Source: Bacteroidota bacterium (lineage in GTDB: Bacteria; Bacteroidota; Bacteroidia; Flavobacteriales; Flavobacteriaceae). Taken from it: a stretch of DNA of 64,000 nt. The stretch's first letter is position 1. Each line of letters starts with the position of its first letter. Of the stretch, positions 18,701-26,357 are shown in pieces. The stretch spans positions 1-64,000 of the forward strand of contig JAEWJM010000002.1 of NCBI GenBank assembly GCA_023386585.1, read 5' to 3'. The notes below the pieces were generated by a model. That model was not told where the DNA came from. It did no database searches and worked only from the letters and a program-made list of their open reading frames with translations. The position numbers were made by a program, and so were the translations under genes.

Positions 18701-19037
18701 CGATGCTTATAATCAGGATGGCGGCGCTTTGAACAGTTGGAGCCTGAATATCTGCAACGTTCAACCGCTGGCGACTGCCCAACATCAATGGAGCAATTTT
18801 GCAATCTATCCGAACCCGAACCACGGTAATTTCAACATCAGCTTCAGTTCGGAAACGGGGAATAAAGTACAGATTTCCGTTCACGATATCCGCGGTCGCG
18901 AGATTTTCAGCAAATCGTACATAAACAGCGGGTTATTCAACGAAAATCTTCAGCTTGACCGCGTCGAGACAGGATTATACCTGGTAACGGTGCAATCATG
19001 CGACGTAAAAGAAGTCAGAAAAATAGTTGTTGAATAA
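15765..19037 (+). CDS. secreted reprolysin-like zinc metalloprotease with P domain and T9SS sorting signal
   Basis: 1090 residues. The signal peptide ends at TMQAQ. A propeptide-like region runs to ~200. The metzincin active site HEMGHQFGGNH starts at residue 339 (H339, E340, H343, H349), with a downstream SGSTIMGYAG Met-turn. After PKD-like and Ig-like beta domains comes an Fn3-like module (~760-850), a proprotein-convertase P domain (VNITMNVSHTWINDLTATL, ~880-990), and a C-terminal type A sorting domain beginning FAIYPNPNHGNFNI. The last marks it for export by the type IX system and cell-surface attachment. A TATATTTG -7 box is at 15732-15739. Confidence 0.95.
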   Translation: MKKVLPFIILCLAAFTMQAQTNQSWSRLQGQSPKPAKTTQRMAFPKEFILFQFTPETFRQTLAAAPERFGSKKAGVVISLPAVDGTMENYEVFEASNFDPALQAQFPEIRSYVGRGITDKRALLRMSVDPHGIQTMVFRTDKRNEFMEPYSEDGSVYAVFNSSREKGSLPFTCSTEDVAIANNLAADSGATHRTTSADLLTFRLALSCNGEYATYFGGTVAGALAAMNATLTRVNGVFEMDFAIHMNLIANNTTVIYTNSLTDPYTSMGQWNGQLQNTLTANIGEANYDIGHMFGATGGGGNAGCIGCVCVDGQKGRGITSPADGIPMGDNFDIDYVAHEMGHQFGGNHTFSNSVEGTGVNVEPGSGSTIMGYAGITAQDIQAHSDDYFVYANIKQVQDNMVGKTCPTHTPLDNIAPVMNAGPDYTIPKSTPFRLEGSGSDGNGDALTYCWEQNDTATTQTGTNSQASATKTGGPNWRSYDPVSVPVRWCPPLARVKDNFLTSIFMDGATQIRTEAVSSVARTLNFTLTGRDHVLGVGLTGTDAMVVTVNATAGPFLVSSPNTNVSWESGSNQTVTWDVAGTTANNVNAAFVDIFLSTDGGLTYPVMLASQVPNDGSETVSIPNMTGTTNRIMVKGYNHIFYDISNTDFSIAAPASTFEIAFSGVAGEQYKSSCQGQDISYTIPYTALGGFAGETTFSASGVPAGASVNFSPASMTSDGNVTISISGTNSAAPGLYPITITGTSGAIVKTVPLYLQLYSSGFAAVSGQSPANGAITQNTSLTLSWAADANATSYEVLVSLDPAMTAPIFSGTVSGTTYAITGLSEGTTYYWSVRPANASCSGEFSTPASFQTGQIACDTMASANVPMTISATGAPTINSTLVIADGVTISDVNITMNVSHTWINDLTATLISPSGTQVQLYAAPCSSDAINNIIATFDDSGVPVVCGNNPGIGGTVQPIQPLSAFVGQNSAGTWTLRIADAYNQDGGALNSWSLNICNVQPLATAQHQWSNFAIYPNPNHGNFNISFSSETGNKVQISVHDIRGREIFSKSYINSGLFNENLQLDRVETGLYLVTVQSCDVKEVRKIVVE

Positions 19038-19052
19038 ACGATTTAGAAAAAG

Positions 19053-19082
19053 AAAGCCCTGCGATTGCGGGGCTTTTTTATT
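19053..19082. terminator. bidirectional terminator between protease and deoxynucleoside kinase genes
   Basis: Stem AAAGCCCTGC / GCGGGGCTTT with GATT loop, T-run on the right and A-rich flank on the left, so it can serve both convergent genes. Confidence 0.85.
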
Positions 19083-19697
19083 TTAGAAGAGTCCGTTTAG
19101 CTCTGCGTTGATCTTGTTGAAAATAATCCCCATATCTTCAGGGTTGTTGACAAAGTCGATATTGTCCACATCAATAATCAGGAGTTTTCCTTTAGTGTAG
19201 GTGTGAATCCACGCTTCGTAGCGTTCGTTGAGTCGGCTAAGGTAGTCGATTGAGATCGAATTTTCGTATTCACGGCCGCGCTTGTGGATTTGGCTGACCA
19301 GGTTTGGAATCGAACTGCGCAGATAGATCATCAGGTCGGGCGGCGCAACGAGCGTTTCCATCAATTCAAAAAGAGACGAATAGTTCTGGAAATCCCGGTT
19401 GGTCATCAACCCCATAGCGTGCAGGTTTGGCGCGAAAATGTGCGCATCTTCATAAATTGTCCGGTCCTGGATAATGTTTTTTCCGCTTTGTCGAATTTGC
19501 AGGATTTGCCTAAAACGGCTGTTGAGGAAGTAGATCTGCAGGTTAAACGACCAGCGTTCCATCTGGTGGTAAAAATCATCCAGGTACGGATTGTCAACAA
19601 CATCTTCATAATGCGGTTCCCATTTAAAATGTTTTGCCAAAAGGCGTGTCAATGTTGTTTTTCCGGCGCCGATATTTCCTGCTACTGCTATGTGCAT
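19083..19697 (-). CDS. deoxynucleoside kinase
   Basis: 204 residues. It phosphorylates deoxynucleosides (deoxyadenosine/deoxyguanosine-kinase family) for nucleotide salvage. The P-loop GNIGAGKTT spans residues 7-15, the DRT motif with downstream YED is at 78-84, and the LID region contains RGREYENSI. The length is normal for bacterial dNKs. Which deoxynucleoside is preferred cannot be read reliably by eye. Its ATG abuts the stop of the upstream gene with no gap, so the two are translationally linked. Confidence 0.93.
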   Translation of the reverse strand: MHIAVAGNIGAGKTTLTRLLAKHFKWEPHYEDVVDNPYLDDFYHQMERWSFNLQIYFLNSRFRQILQIRQSGKNIIQDRTIYEDAHIFAPNLHAMGLMTNRDFQNYSSLFELMETLVAPPDLMIYLRSSIPNLVSQIHKRGREYENSISIDYLSRLNERYEAWIHTYTKGKLLIIDVDNIDFVNNPEDMGIIFNKINAELNGLF

Positions 19698-20489
19698 TTA
19701 TGGTAATTTGATGTTATATTTTATAATTCCCTCACCCGTAAAAATAAATAAATTTTGGTCTTCGTACCCGATTCCGCGGATGCTTTTTTCCGGCAGATCA
19801 ATCATAACCGTGTTGTCTTTTTTAGGATCGATATAATATAGTTTGCCTTCTGCCACGTAAATTAAAGTCCCTGTAGGTGTTATGCGGCAAATTTCATTTG
19901 GCGGTATGACTCCGAGAAAATTCACCTTGCCGAAGATATCACTTACAAAAAGTTTCTGACTGTTGCCGATCCAGTAAAAATGGTTCAGATCGGTTTCATA
20001 CCACGCAATTCCGTCCGTAACCGCCGGAGTTATGCTTCGTCTCGTTGCTGCATTAAAATCGTACAGCCAGATTTGTTGCGAAAGCGAATCATACAGCCAA
20101 AGCCGGTTTTGTGATGCGAGTCCCGTCGCTTGCACTTGCATCGGAATAGCAGGATCGTTAAACGATATTTGCCGGATTTCGTTCAGCTGACTGTCGAGAA
20201 GTACGACCGAATTAAAATCCTTATAAAAAAGCACCAACAGCAGCGGATTGGTGATATCGGCACCGGCGATGTTGCCTTTTGAAACATTATTGTAATCGAG
20301 CCTTTTCCCGTCGGTATATTTTGAGAATACATTATTGCTGATAAAGTAATGCGCACCGAATTGGTCGGTTCCGACGTACACATCGGCTTTGCCCGAAAAA
20401 ATCACCGATCGGCCCGTAGCCGGAAAAACTTCCTGTGCACTTGCAAATACGGAAAACAGCAAAATGAAAACGGTTGCAAAATTTTTCAT
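19698..20489 (-). CDS. secreted hypothetical protein, probable beta-propeller-like fold
   Basis: 263 residues with a signal peptide ending FASAQ. The mature part alternates short hydrophobic strands with polar turns (SQNRLWLYDSLSQQIWLYDF, KLYYIDPKKDNTVMIDLP, QNLFIFTGEGIIKYN), suggesting repeated blades, but I cannot name the family. It is immediately followed by the deoxynucleoside kinase gene with zero spacing; I have no functional explanation for pairing an exported protein with a cytosolic kinase. Confidence 0.8.
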   Translation of the reverse strand: MKNFATVFILLFSVFASAQEVFPATGRSVIFSGKADVYVGTDQFGAHYFISNNVFSKYTDGKRLDYNNVSKGNIAGADITNPLLLVLFYKDFNSVVLLDSQLNEIRQISFNDPAIPMQVQATGLASQNRLWLYDSLSQQIWLYDFNAATRRSITPAVTDGIAWYETDLNHFYWIGNSQKLFVSDIFGKVNFLGVIPPNEICRITPTGTLIYVAEGKLYYIDPKKDNTVMIDLPEKSIRGIGYEDQNLFIFTGEGIIKYNIKLP

Positions 20490-20612
20490 GGAAGGCTAAT
20501 TTACGACAATCCGAAAGTGTTTTGCGTCAATGACATGCTTTTTATTTTAACATAACATTTGTAACAAATCTGCATCAAATCAGTCATATTTGCTTTTGTT
20601 AAAAATCTTCAA

Positions 20613-21536
20613 ATGAAAAATTTGCTCTTCAATTTAGCACTTCTGATAACCACTGCGCTCGCCTCGTATGGGCAGGATTTTCAGGGAATGGCCGTTTACG
20701 AATCAAAAACCAGCACTGCCGACATAAAGGCGCGGATGGAAGGCAACAAGGACATAACGCCCGACATGCAAAAGATGATTGAGGAGCGGATGAAGTCAAT
20801 GTTCGAAAAGACATTTATCTTGAATTTCGACAAAACCGCATCGATTTACAAGGAAGAAGAAAAATTGGATGCGCCGGGCCAGCAACAGAATGGCTTTCGT
20901 ATGATGAGCTCAATGATGGGCGGCGGCGGAACCTACTACAAGAATATCAAGGATAAAATGTACACTGTTGACAAGGAATTTATGGGAAAGGAATTCCTGG
21001 TAAAAGATTCGCTTCCAAAGATCACCTGGAAAATGGAAGGCGACACCCGGCAAATCGGAGGATATACATGCTACAAGGCAACTGCGGTAGTTCCCGCCAA
21101 CAAGACCGATTTCCGAAATTTCCGTCCGCGTGACCGCGATGGTAAAAAAGAAGACGCCAAAAAAGAAGATCCAAAAAAAGACGTAGCTACTGACGAAAAA
21201 GAAAAAAAGACAAACTTCATGGACGAATTGGATATTCCAAAAGACGTTACGATTACCGCTTGGTATGCGCCAGAAATTCCGATTTCACAAGGTCCGGAAC
21301 GCTATTATGGCTTACCAGGACTTATTCTCGAGGTTAATGACGGAAAGACTACAATTCTCTGCTCGAAAATCGTGCTGAACGTTAAAGACAAAGCCGCAAT
21401 CAAGGCACCTACTGGCGGTCAAAAAGTCACCCAAAAAGAATACGATGACATTGTTTTCAAAAAGATGGAAGAAATGCAGCAGATGTATCGCGGACAAGGC
21501 CGTGGTGACAGGAATACAATTCGCATCGGCGGCTAA
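20613..21536 (+). CDS. GLPGLI family protein
   Basis: 307 residues with a signal peptide ending ALASYGQ. The defining motif appears as YYGLPGLILEV near residue 230. An internal highly charged segment (DGKKEDAKKEDPKKD) separates two beta-rich halves, and a Met-rich stretch (MMSSMMGGGG) lies near residue 100. Function is unknown; such proteins are found in Bacteroidetes beside TonB-receptor-like genes, as here, where the next gene starts 24 bp downstream. Confidence 0.93.
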   Translation: MKNLLFNLALLITTALASYGQDFQGMAVYESKTSTADIKARMEGNKDITPDMQKMIEERMKSMFEKTFILNFDKTASIYKEEEKLDAPGQQQNGFRMMSSMMGGGGTYYKNIKDKMYTVDKEFMGKEFLVKDSLPKITWKMEGDTRQIGGYTCYKATAVVPANKTDFRNFRPRDRDGKKEDAKKEDPKKDVATDEKEKKTNFMDELDIPKDVTITAWYAPEIPISQGPERYYGLPGLILEVNDGKTTILCSKIVLNVKDKAAIKAPTGGQKVTQKEYDDIVFKKMEEMQQMYRGQGRGDRNTIRIGG

Positions 21537-21560
21537 CAAAACATCCCAAGTCATCCCTAC

Positions 21561-24317
21561 ATGAAAAAACTGTTTTTCTTATGGTTGCTGCTGCCTGCAA
21601 TTTCGCTGGCGCAAAGCATCCGCTTCGAAGGTTTTGTCGTTGATGCAGCATCAAAACCATTGGAAATGGCCAACGTTATGGCCGTCAATTCCGCAACAAA
21701 GGCGATGGATTCTTACGCCATCACAAACGACAAAGGACGATTTGTCCTTTCGCTGAAAGCCAACACCGCTTATACCATCAAATTTTCATTTCTTGGAATG
21801 CAAACCAAGGAAATCAGCGTGACAACCGAAACGGCCAACATGACCAGGACAGTAACGCTTGAAGAAGGCGGAATTGAACTTCAGGGTGTCGAAATTGTCC
21901 GCGAAATGCCGGTTTCCATTAGCGGCGATACAATTGTTTACAACGCCGATTCCTTTAAATCAGGTACCGAGCGAAAGCTGGAAGACGTCCTGAAAAAGCT
22001 TCCCGGAGTTGAAGTCAACGCCGACGGTGAAGTGGAAGTCGAAGGCAAAAAAGTTTCAAAATTGATGGTTGAAGGAAAAGATTTTTTTGATGGTGATACA
22101 AAGCTTGGCGTCAAAAACATTCCGGCCGACGCAATTGATAAAGTCCAGGTACTCCGCAACTACAACGACATTTCGGCGCTTAAGGGAGTTGAGAATAACA
22201 CCGAAAATGTTGCAATGAACATCAAGCTGAAGGAAGGCAAAAAGAATTTTTGGTTTGGCGATCTTGACGCCGGAATCGGGATTGCAGACGATGAAACGCG
22301 GTACGTGGCCAATCCGAAAGTATTTTATTACAGTCCGAAATACAGCGTGAATGTCATCGGGAACTCGAACAACATAGGCGAGCTGCCCTTTACGGTGCAG
22401 GATTATTTTAAATTTACCGGCGGATTTCGCAGCATGATGCAAAAAGGCGGAACGAATTTCAATATTTCATCCAACGATCTTGGCATATCACTTTTGCGGA
22501 ACAATCGCGCCAAGGAAATCGAAACCCAATTTGGGGCGGCCAATTTTTCATACAATGTGACCAAAGCGTGGAGTTTGAGTGGTTTTGCCATCGGCTCATC
22601 GACGATTACGGATATTGAAACGCGGACGCAAACGGTTCGGTTGCCCAACGAGCTCGATCCGGGCGCGAGTGAAAACCGCGAAGACCAGACGCACCAAAAG
22701 AGCAACCTTGGGTTGTTTAAGCTTAGCTCGAGCTACAAACCTGACGCGTCGCTCCAATTCGATTATGATGCGTTGCTGAAGATTTCTGGACAGGATGAAA
22801 CAGGCGTGCTGTCATCGGTGACAACATCTGCCGAAGGTGTGCAAAACCAGTCGATCTTTACGGATAAAAATCAGACGCCGTTGTCGCTCAACCAAAACCT
22901 GAGCGTTTATTTCACTAAAAACGACAAGAACGTCTTTGCTGTCGAAATGCAGCATTTGTACAATGAGGAAGATCCTTTTTACAACCCAAACCTTGGCGTG
23001 AACCCATTCCCGGATTCGCTTATTTTCCCCGAGGCGAATATCGGGATAACTCCACAGGAGCGTTACGATCTCAACCAGAAGCGTTTTGTGACGACGAACA
23101 AACTCGACAGCAAACTCGACTACTATTACATGCTGACGCCGAAGAGCAACGTGAATGTGACTTTTGGGAATACTTATTCTTATCAAAGATTCAACTCCTC
23201 AGTCTTCCAATTGCTCGACAATGGTTCAATTCATTATCTGAACCCGAATACCGTTAACAATGTGACGTATAAGTTTGACGACGCGTTTGTCGGTCTTCAT
23301 TATAAATTTATCACGGGCAAGTTTACCTTCAATCCAGGCTTCAGTGTTCACGGGTACAATACGTACAATGACCAGGGCGGCGACCGTACCGAAAACAATT
23401 TCTTTCGGGTGCTTCCCGACGTGTACGCGTTATGGCAGATGAAGAAATCGGAATCGCTGACCTACAACTATGCAATCACAACTGATTTTACCGACATCAA
23501 CCGTTTTGCCGAAGGATACACCTTCTCGGATTACAATTCGCTTTTTCGCGGAAATCGCAACCTGGAAAGCGCACTGATGCAGACGCACTCGCTTCGGTAT
23601 TTTAAGTACAACATGTTTAATTTCACGAATATTTTTGCCTTCGTAAATTACACCAAGCGTGTCGATGCAGTGAAAACAAAGTCGTTCTTCGCCGGCAACA
23701 ACCAGGTTTCAACATCCACCAACATCGATTCGAATTTCGCCGATGAGAGCATTTCCGGCGCCGCGAATTACGGACGCTCGTTCCTTAAATATTACAAGGC
23801 TTCTTTGATGGTGAATTTGAATTGGTCGAAATTCAACAATATTATCGGAGTTCCGGATCTTGACGCCAATCCCGATAACAATGCGGAATTCGTACAAACT
23901 ACCGAATCGTTCACCCAGAGTTATACGCTGAAAGCATCTACAAATTACCACGATGTTCCGAATATTGAAGCGGGTTACAATGTTGCGATCAACGACTATA
24001 GCGGAAGGAAATTCTACACCGAAAAGCCGTTTGCCAAACTCGATTATTATTTCCTGGATGCGTTTTCATTCGTCGCCGAATACGAATTTTACCACTACAC
24101 ATCAAGTGACGATTCGACTAACAACGAATACGACTTCCTGACGGCGAGCCTGATCTACCAGAAGAAAGACAGTAAATGGGAGTATAAAGTCAGCGGCACG
24201 AACCTCATGAATACAACGTCGCTCAATGACGACAGCTTCAACCAGTTTCGCACCAGCACCTCACAGTATATCGTACAGCCACGTTACCTGATCTTCTCAA
24301 TAAAGTATAATATCTAG
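21561..24317 (+). CDS. TonB-dependent-receptor-like outer membrane protein
   Basis: 918 residues. Signal peptide (ends SLAQ), then a CarboxypepD_reg-like domain (FEGFVVDAASKPLEMANVM to FSFLGMQTKEISV, ~20-100). A plug-like segment follows: SISGDTIVYNADSFKSGTERKLEDVLKKLPGVEV and VQVLRNYNDISALKGVEN (~118-215). The remaining ~700 residues have the alternating pattern of an outer membrane barrel ending in YLIFSIKYNI. It belongs to the outer-membrane beta-barrel family paired with GLPGLI proteins. Cargo is unknown. Transcription stops in a hairpin-rich segment at 24386-24461. Confidence 0.92.
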   Translation: MKKLFFLWLLLPAISLAQSIRFEGFVVDAASKPLEMANVMAVNSATKAMDSYAITNDKGRFVLSLKANTAYTIKFSFLGMQTKEISVTTETANMTRTVTLEEGGIELQGVEIVREMPVSISGDTIVYNADSFKSGTERKLEDVLKKLPGVEVNADGEVEVEGKKVSKLMVEGKDFFDGDTKLGVKNIPADAIDKVQVLRNYNDISALKGVENNTENVAMNIKLKEGKKNFWFGDLDAGIGIADDETRYVANPKVFYYSPKYSVNVIGNSNNIGELPFTVQDYFKFTGGFRSMMQKGGTNFNISSNDLGISLLRNNRAKEIETQFGAANFSYNVTKAWSLSGFAIGSSTITDIETRTQTVRLPNELDPGASENREDQTHQKSNLGLFKLSSSYKPDASLQFDYDALLKISGQDETGVLSSVTTSAEGVQNQSIFTDKNQTPLSLNQNLSVYFTKNDKNVFAVEMQHLYNEEDPFYNPNLGVNPFPDSLIFPEANIGITPQERYDLNQKRFVTTNKLDSKLDYYYMLTPKSNVNVTFGNTYSYQRFNSSVFQLLDNGSIHYLNPNTVNNVTYKFDDAFVGLHYKFITGKFTFNPGFSVHGYNTYNDQGGDRTENNFFRVLPDVYALWQMKKSESLTYNYAITTDFTDINRFAEGYTFSDYNSLFRGNRNLESALMQTHSLRYFKYNMFNFTNIFAFVNYTKRVDAVKTKSFFAGNNQVSTSTNIDSNFADESISGAANYGRSFLKYYKASLMVNLNWSKFNNIIGVPDLDANPDNNAEFVQTTESFTQSYTLKASTNYHDVPNIEAGYNVAINDYSGRKFYTEKPFAKLDYYFLDAFSFVAEYEFYHYTSSDDSTNNEYDFLTASLIYQKKDSKWEYKVSGTNLMNTTSLNDDSFNQFRTSTSQYIVQPRYLIFSIKYNI

Positions 24318-24385
24318 CAAGCGGCTTTGGGCTGTGAGCGATGAGCTTTGGGCGAGATTATAGAGGAGGATTTTAGCGATTTGCC

Positions 24386-24418
24386 AAACCTCAAAGGTTT
24401 TCAAAACCTTTGAGGTTT
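24386..24418. repeat. perfect 16-bp palindrome, copy 1
   Basis: AAACCTCAAAGGTTTT and its exact complement are separated by a single C. A second copy with a 15-bp stem is at 26235-26267; both are preceded by TTTGCC. It could act as a terminator-like hairpin but has no adjacent T-run. Confidence 0.85.
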
Positions 24419-24428
24419 ACAAAAAAAA

Positions 24429-24461
24429 CAAAAAACCGGAACGTAGTGCTCCGGTTTTTTT
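24429..24461. terminator. terminator after the TonB-receptor-like gene
   Basis: ACCGGA / TCCGGT stem extended by A/T pairs, T-run on the right and A-run on the left; usable in both directions. Confidence 0.8.
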
Positions 24462-24472
24462 ATCTGAAATCA

Positions 24473-24503
24473 TAAAAAAAAGCCGGATGAATCATCACCC
24501 GGT
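24473..24503 (-). terminator. terminator downstream of metK
   Basis: On the minus strand, CCGGGTGA / TCATCCGG with one mismatch is followed by a run of eight T. It lies about 40 bp past the metK stop. Confidence 0.75.
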
Positions 24504-24542
24504 CTTCTTTATTTCCTGTTAACTGTAAACCGTTAACGCTTA

Positions 24543-25793
24543 CTACAAGCCAAACGCTTTCTTCACCTGATCAATGTGGTCGAGTTTCTCCCAAGTAAAC
24601 AGATCAACAGTTACCTTCTTTTCGTCGCCATTTGGTGAACGGAATGACTTGGTCACCGTTTCCGGTTTTCTTCCCATGTGGCCATAGGCAGCCGTTTCAC
24701 TATAAATCGGGTTTCTTAGTTTCAGCCTTTGCTCGATGAAGTAAGGGCGCATATCAAAAATCTCTTCGACTTTTTTCGCGATCTCGCCATTAGTCATATT
24801 CACTTTTCCGGTACCGTAAGTCTCGACAAAAATCCCCATCGGTTTTGCAACGCCAATCGCATACGAAACCTGAACCAGGATTTCATCGGCAACGCCCGCA
24901 GCAACAAGGTTTTTCGCAATGTGTCGTGTTGCATAAGCGGCGCTGCGGTCAACTTTACTCGGGTCTTTTCCGGAGAAAGCGCCACCGCCATGAGCACCTT
25001 TTCCACCATAAGTATCCACAATGATCTTGCGTCCGGTCAATCCGGTATCACCATGCGGCCCGCCAATTACGAATTTCCCGGTCGGATTGATATGGTATTT
25101 TATCTGATCGTTGAAAAGATGCGCATATTGTGGATATTTCGAAATCACGCGCGGAACCAATATGTTTATTATGTCGTTTTTGATCTTGTCCAACATCGCG
25201 CGCTCCTCATCAAAATCGTCATGCTGCGTCGAAATTACGATTGCGTCAATTCGGACCGGGCGGTTATTGTCATCATATTCAAGCGTCACCTGCGATTTTG
25301 CATCGGGGCGGAGGTAAGTGATTTCCTTGTTTTCACGGCGTAAGGCCGCAAGTTCCTGCAAAAGAGTGTGTGAAAGGTCAAGCGCGAGCGGCATGAAATT
25401 TTCAGTCTCGTTGGTTGCATAGCCGAACATCATTCCCTGGTCGCCGGCTCCCTGTTCTTCACGGACCGCACGGTCAACACCCTGATTGATATCACCCGAT
25501 TGCTCATGGATCGCCGAAAGCACTCCACAGGAATTTGCCTCAAACATGTATTCGCTTTTCGTGTATCCGATCTTTCGGATAACCTCACGTGCAATCTGCT
25601 GCACATCGAGATAAATTTTCGATTTTACTTCTCCCGCAAGAATCACTTGCCCGGTCGTTACAAGCGTTTCACATGCGACTTTAGAATCCGGGTCAAATGC
25701 CAGGAAATTGTCGATCAATGCGTCTGAAATCTGGTCTGCAACTTTGTCCGGATGCCCTTCGCTAACCGACTCCGACGTAAATAAATATGCCAT
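24543..25793 (-). CDS. metK: S-adenosylmethionine synthetase
   Basis: 416 residues. It makes SAM from methionine and ATP. N-terminal [17 protein letters not shown], the signature [15 protein letters not shown], and the P-loop-like [17 protein letters not shown] are all intact. It is slightly longer than the E. coli enzyme, as is usual in Bacteroidetes. It faces away from metH across a 564-bp region. Its own leader, transcribed from a strong promoter at 25914-25943, carries a SAM-II-like motif, which would give feedback control by the product. Confidence 0.97.
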   Translation of the reverse strand: MAYLFTSESVSEGHPDKVADQISDALIDNFLAFDPDSKVACETLVTTGQVILAGEVKSKIYLDVQQIAREVIRKIGYTKSEYMFEANSCGVLSAIHEQSGDINQGVDRAVREEQGAGDQGMMFGYATNETENFMPLALDLSHTLLQELAALRRENKEITYLRPDAKSQVTLEYDDNNRPVRIDAIVISTQHDDFDEERAMLDKIKNDIINILVPRVISKYPQYAHLFNDQIKYHINPTGKFVIGGPHGDTGLTGRKIIVDTYGGKGAHGGGAFSGKDPSKVDRSAAYATRHIAKNLVAAGVADEILVQVSYAIGVAKPMGIFVETYGTGKVNMTNGEIAKKVEEIFDMRPYFIEQRLKLRNPIYSETAAYGHMGRKPETVTKSFRSPNGDEKKVTVDLFTWEKLDHIDQVKKAFGL

Positions 25794-25849
25794 AGTTAGA
25801 TTGTTGTTTTTGGTCGGAAAAAGATCGGATTGCAGCGCCTAAAGAGAAG

Positions 25850-25905
25850 AATTCTGCTTTAGCATTTTTTATCGAGGTTGCAATCAGTCAAATTTCTCCT
25901 CCCGT
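25850..25905 (-). promoter_or_regulatory. SAM-II-like riboswitch candidate in the metK leader
   Basis: Minus-strand reading from 25903 to 25854. P1 would be GAGG (25901-25898) with CCUC (25877-25874), enclosing AAUUUGACUGAUUGCAA. A linker GAUAAAAAA leads to UGCUAAAGCAG. The loop words CUG and UUGCA can pair with CAG and UGC-U-AA of the 3' segment, giving the H-type pseudoknot of SAM-II. The order AUUU...UUGCA...GAUAAA...GCUAAA follows the SAM-II aptamer I know from the crystal structure. It sits right after the predicted transcription start and 57 nt before metK. P1 is only four pairs, so the call is tentative. Confidence 0.6.
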
Positions 25906-25913
25906 TGAGGTTG

Positions 25914-25943
25914 CAAATGTATAAAACCATTTTGATTTGTCAA
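25914..25943 (-). promoter_or_regulatory. metK promoter
   Basis: On the minus strand, TTG (25943-25941), 19-bp spacer, TACATTTG (25921-25914). This is an exact Bacteroidetes -33/-7 promoter. The start site near 25907 places the SAM-II-like motif at the very 5' end of the transcript. Confidence 0.8.
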
Positions 25944-26036
25944 TTAATCAAATTGTTTTTTAGAATTCTCAAACGATTTTCATTTGCATGGTAAAAATCT
26001 ATTTGCGTACTTTGCACCGTTCTTACACATGCTGAT

Positions 26037-26137
26037 GTTATCACGAAAGGCAGAGGGATTAGACCCGGCGAAGCCTTAGCAACCCTTTATCCATTAAAGA
26101 AGGTGCTAAATTCTACCGCGCAAAGCGGACAGATAAC
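26037..26137 (+). promoter_or_regulatory. SAM-I riboswitch (S-box) upstream of metH
   Basis: P1 pairs GTTATC (26037-26042) with GATAAC (26132-26137). Inside are the invariant S-box words in order: CACGAAAGG, GAGGGATTAGACCC, GCGAAGCC, TAGCAACCC, then AAGGTGCTAAATTCTACC and a short P4-like hairpin CCGCGCAAAGCGG. Binding of SAM should lower expression of the downstream metH genes. No terminator or anti-RBS structure is obvious between the aptamer and the start at 26358, because a dispersed repeat occupies that space. Confidence 0.92.
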
Positions 26138-26175
26138 CAAGAGATTTTCCCTCACTTTCCAATAACATTTTTTTT

Positions 26176-26308
26176 GCAGCTCGTGCCCGATCCAGTAATC
26201 GTGTCCCGTCCCGCTGTCCGCTTTATCTTTTGCCAAACCTCAAAGGTTTCAAAAACCTTTGAGGTTTCCCAGGCAAAAGGATGCCGCTGCCATCGGGGCT
26301 GATTTTCA
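26176..26308 (+). repeat. dispersed hairpin element, copy B, with a nested palindrome
   Basis: CCCGCTGTCCGCTTTATCTTTT on the left (to 26230) and CAAAAGGATGCCGCTGCCATCGGGGCT on the right (from 26274). The hairpin loop contains a second palindrome at 26235-26267 flanked by TGCC and GGCA. The whole element lies between the SAM-I aptamer and the metH start. Confidence 0.8.
26235..26267. repeat. palindrome, copy 2, nested in element B
   Basis: AAACCTCAAAGGTTT and its exact complement, 3-base loop. Same sequence as 24386-24418. Confidence 0.85.
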
Positions 26309-26357
26309 AGCGCGCCGCTTTAACCGGCATTTGTAAGAAACGCTAAAAACAACATTT

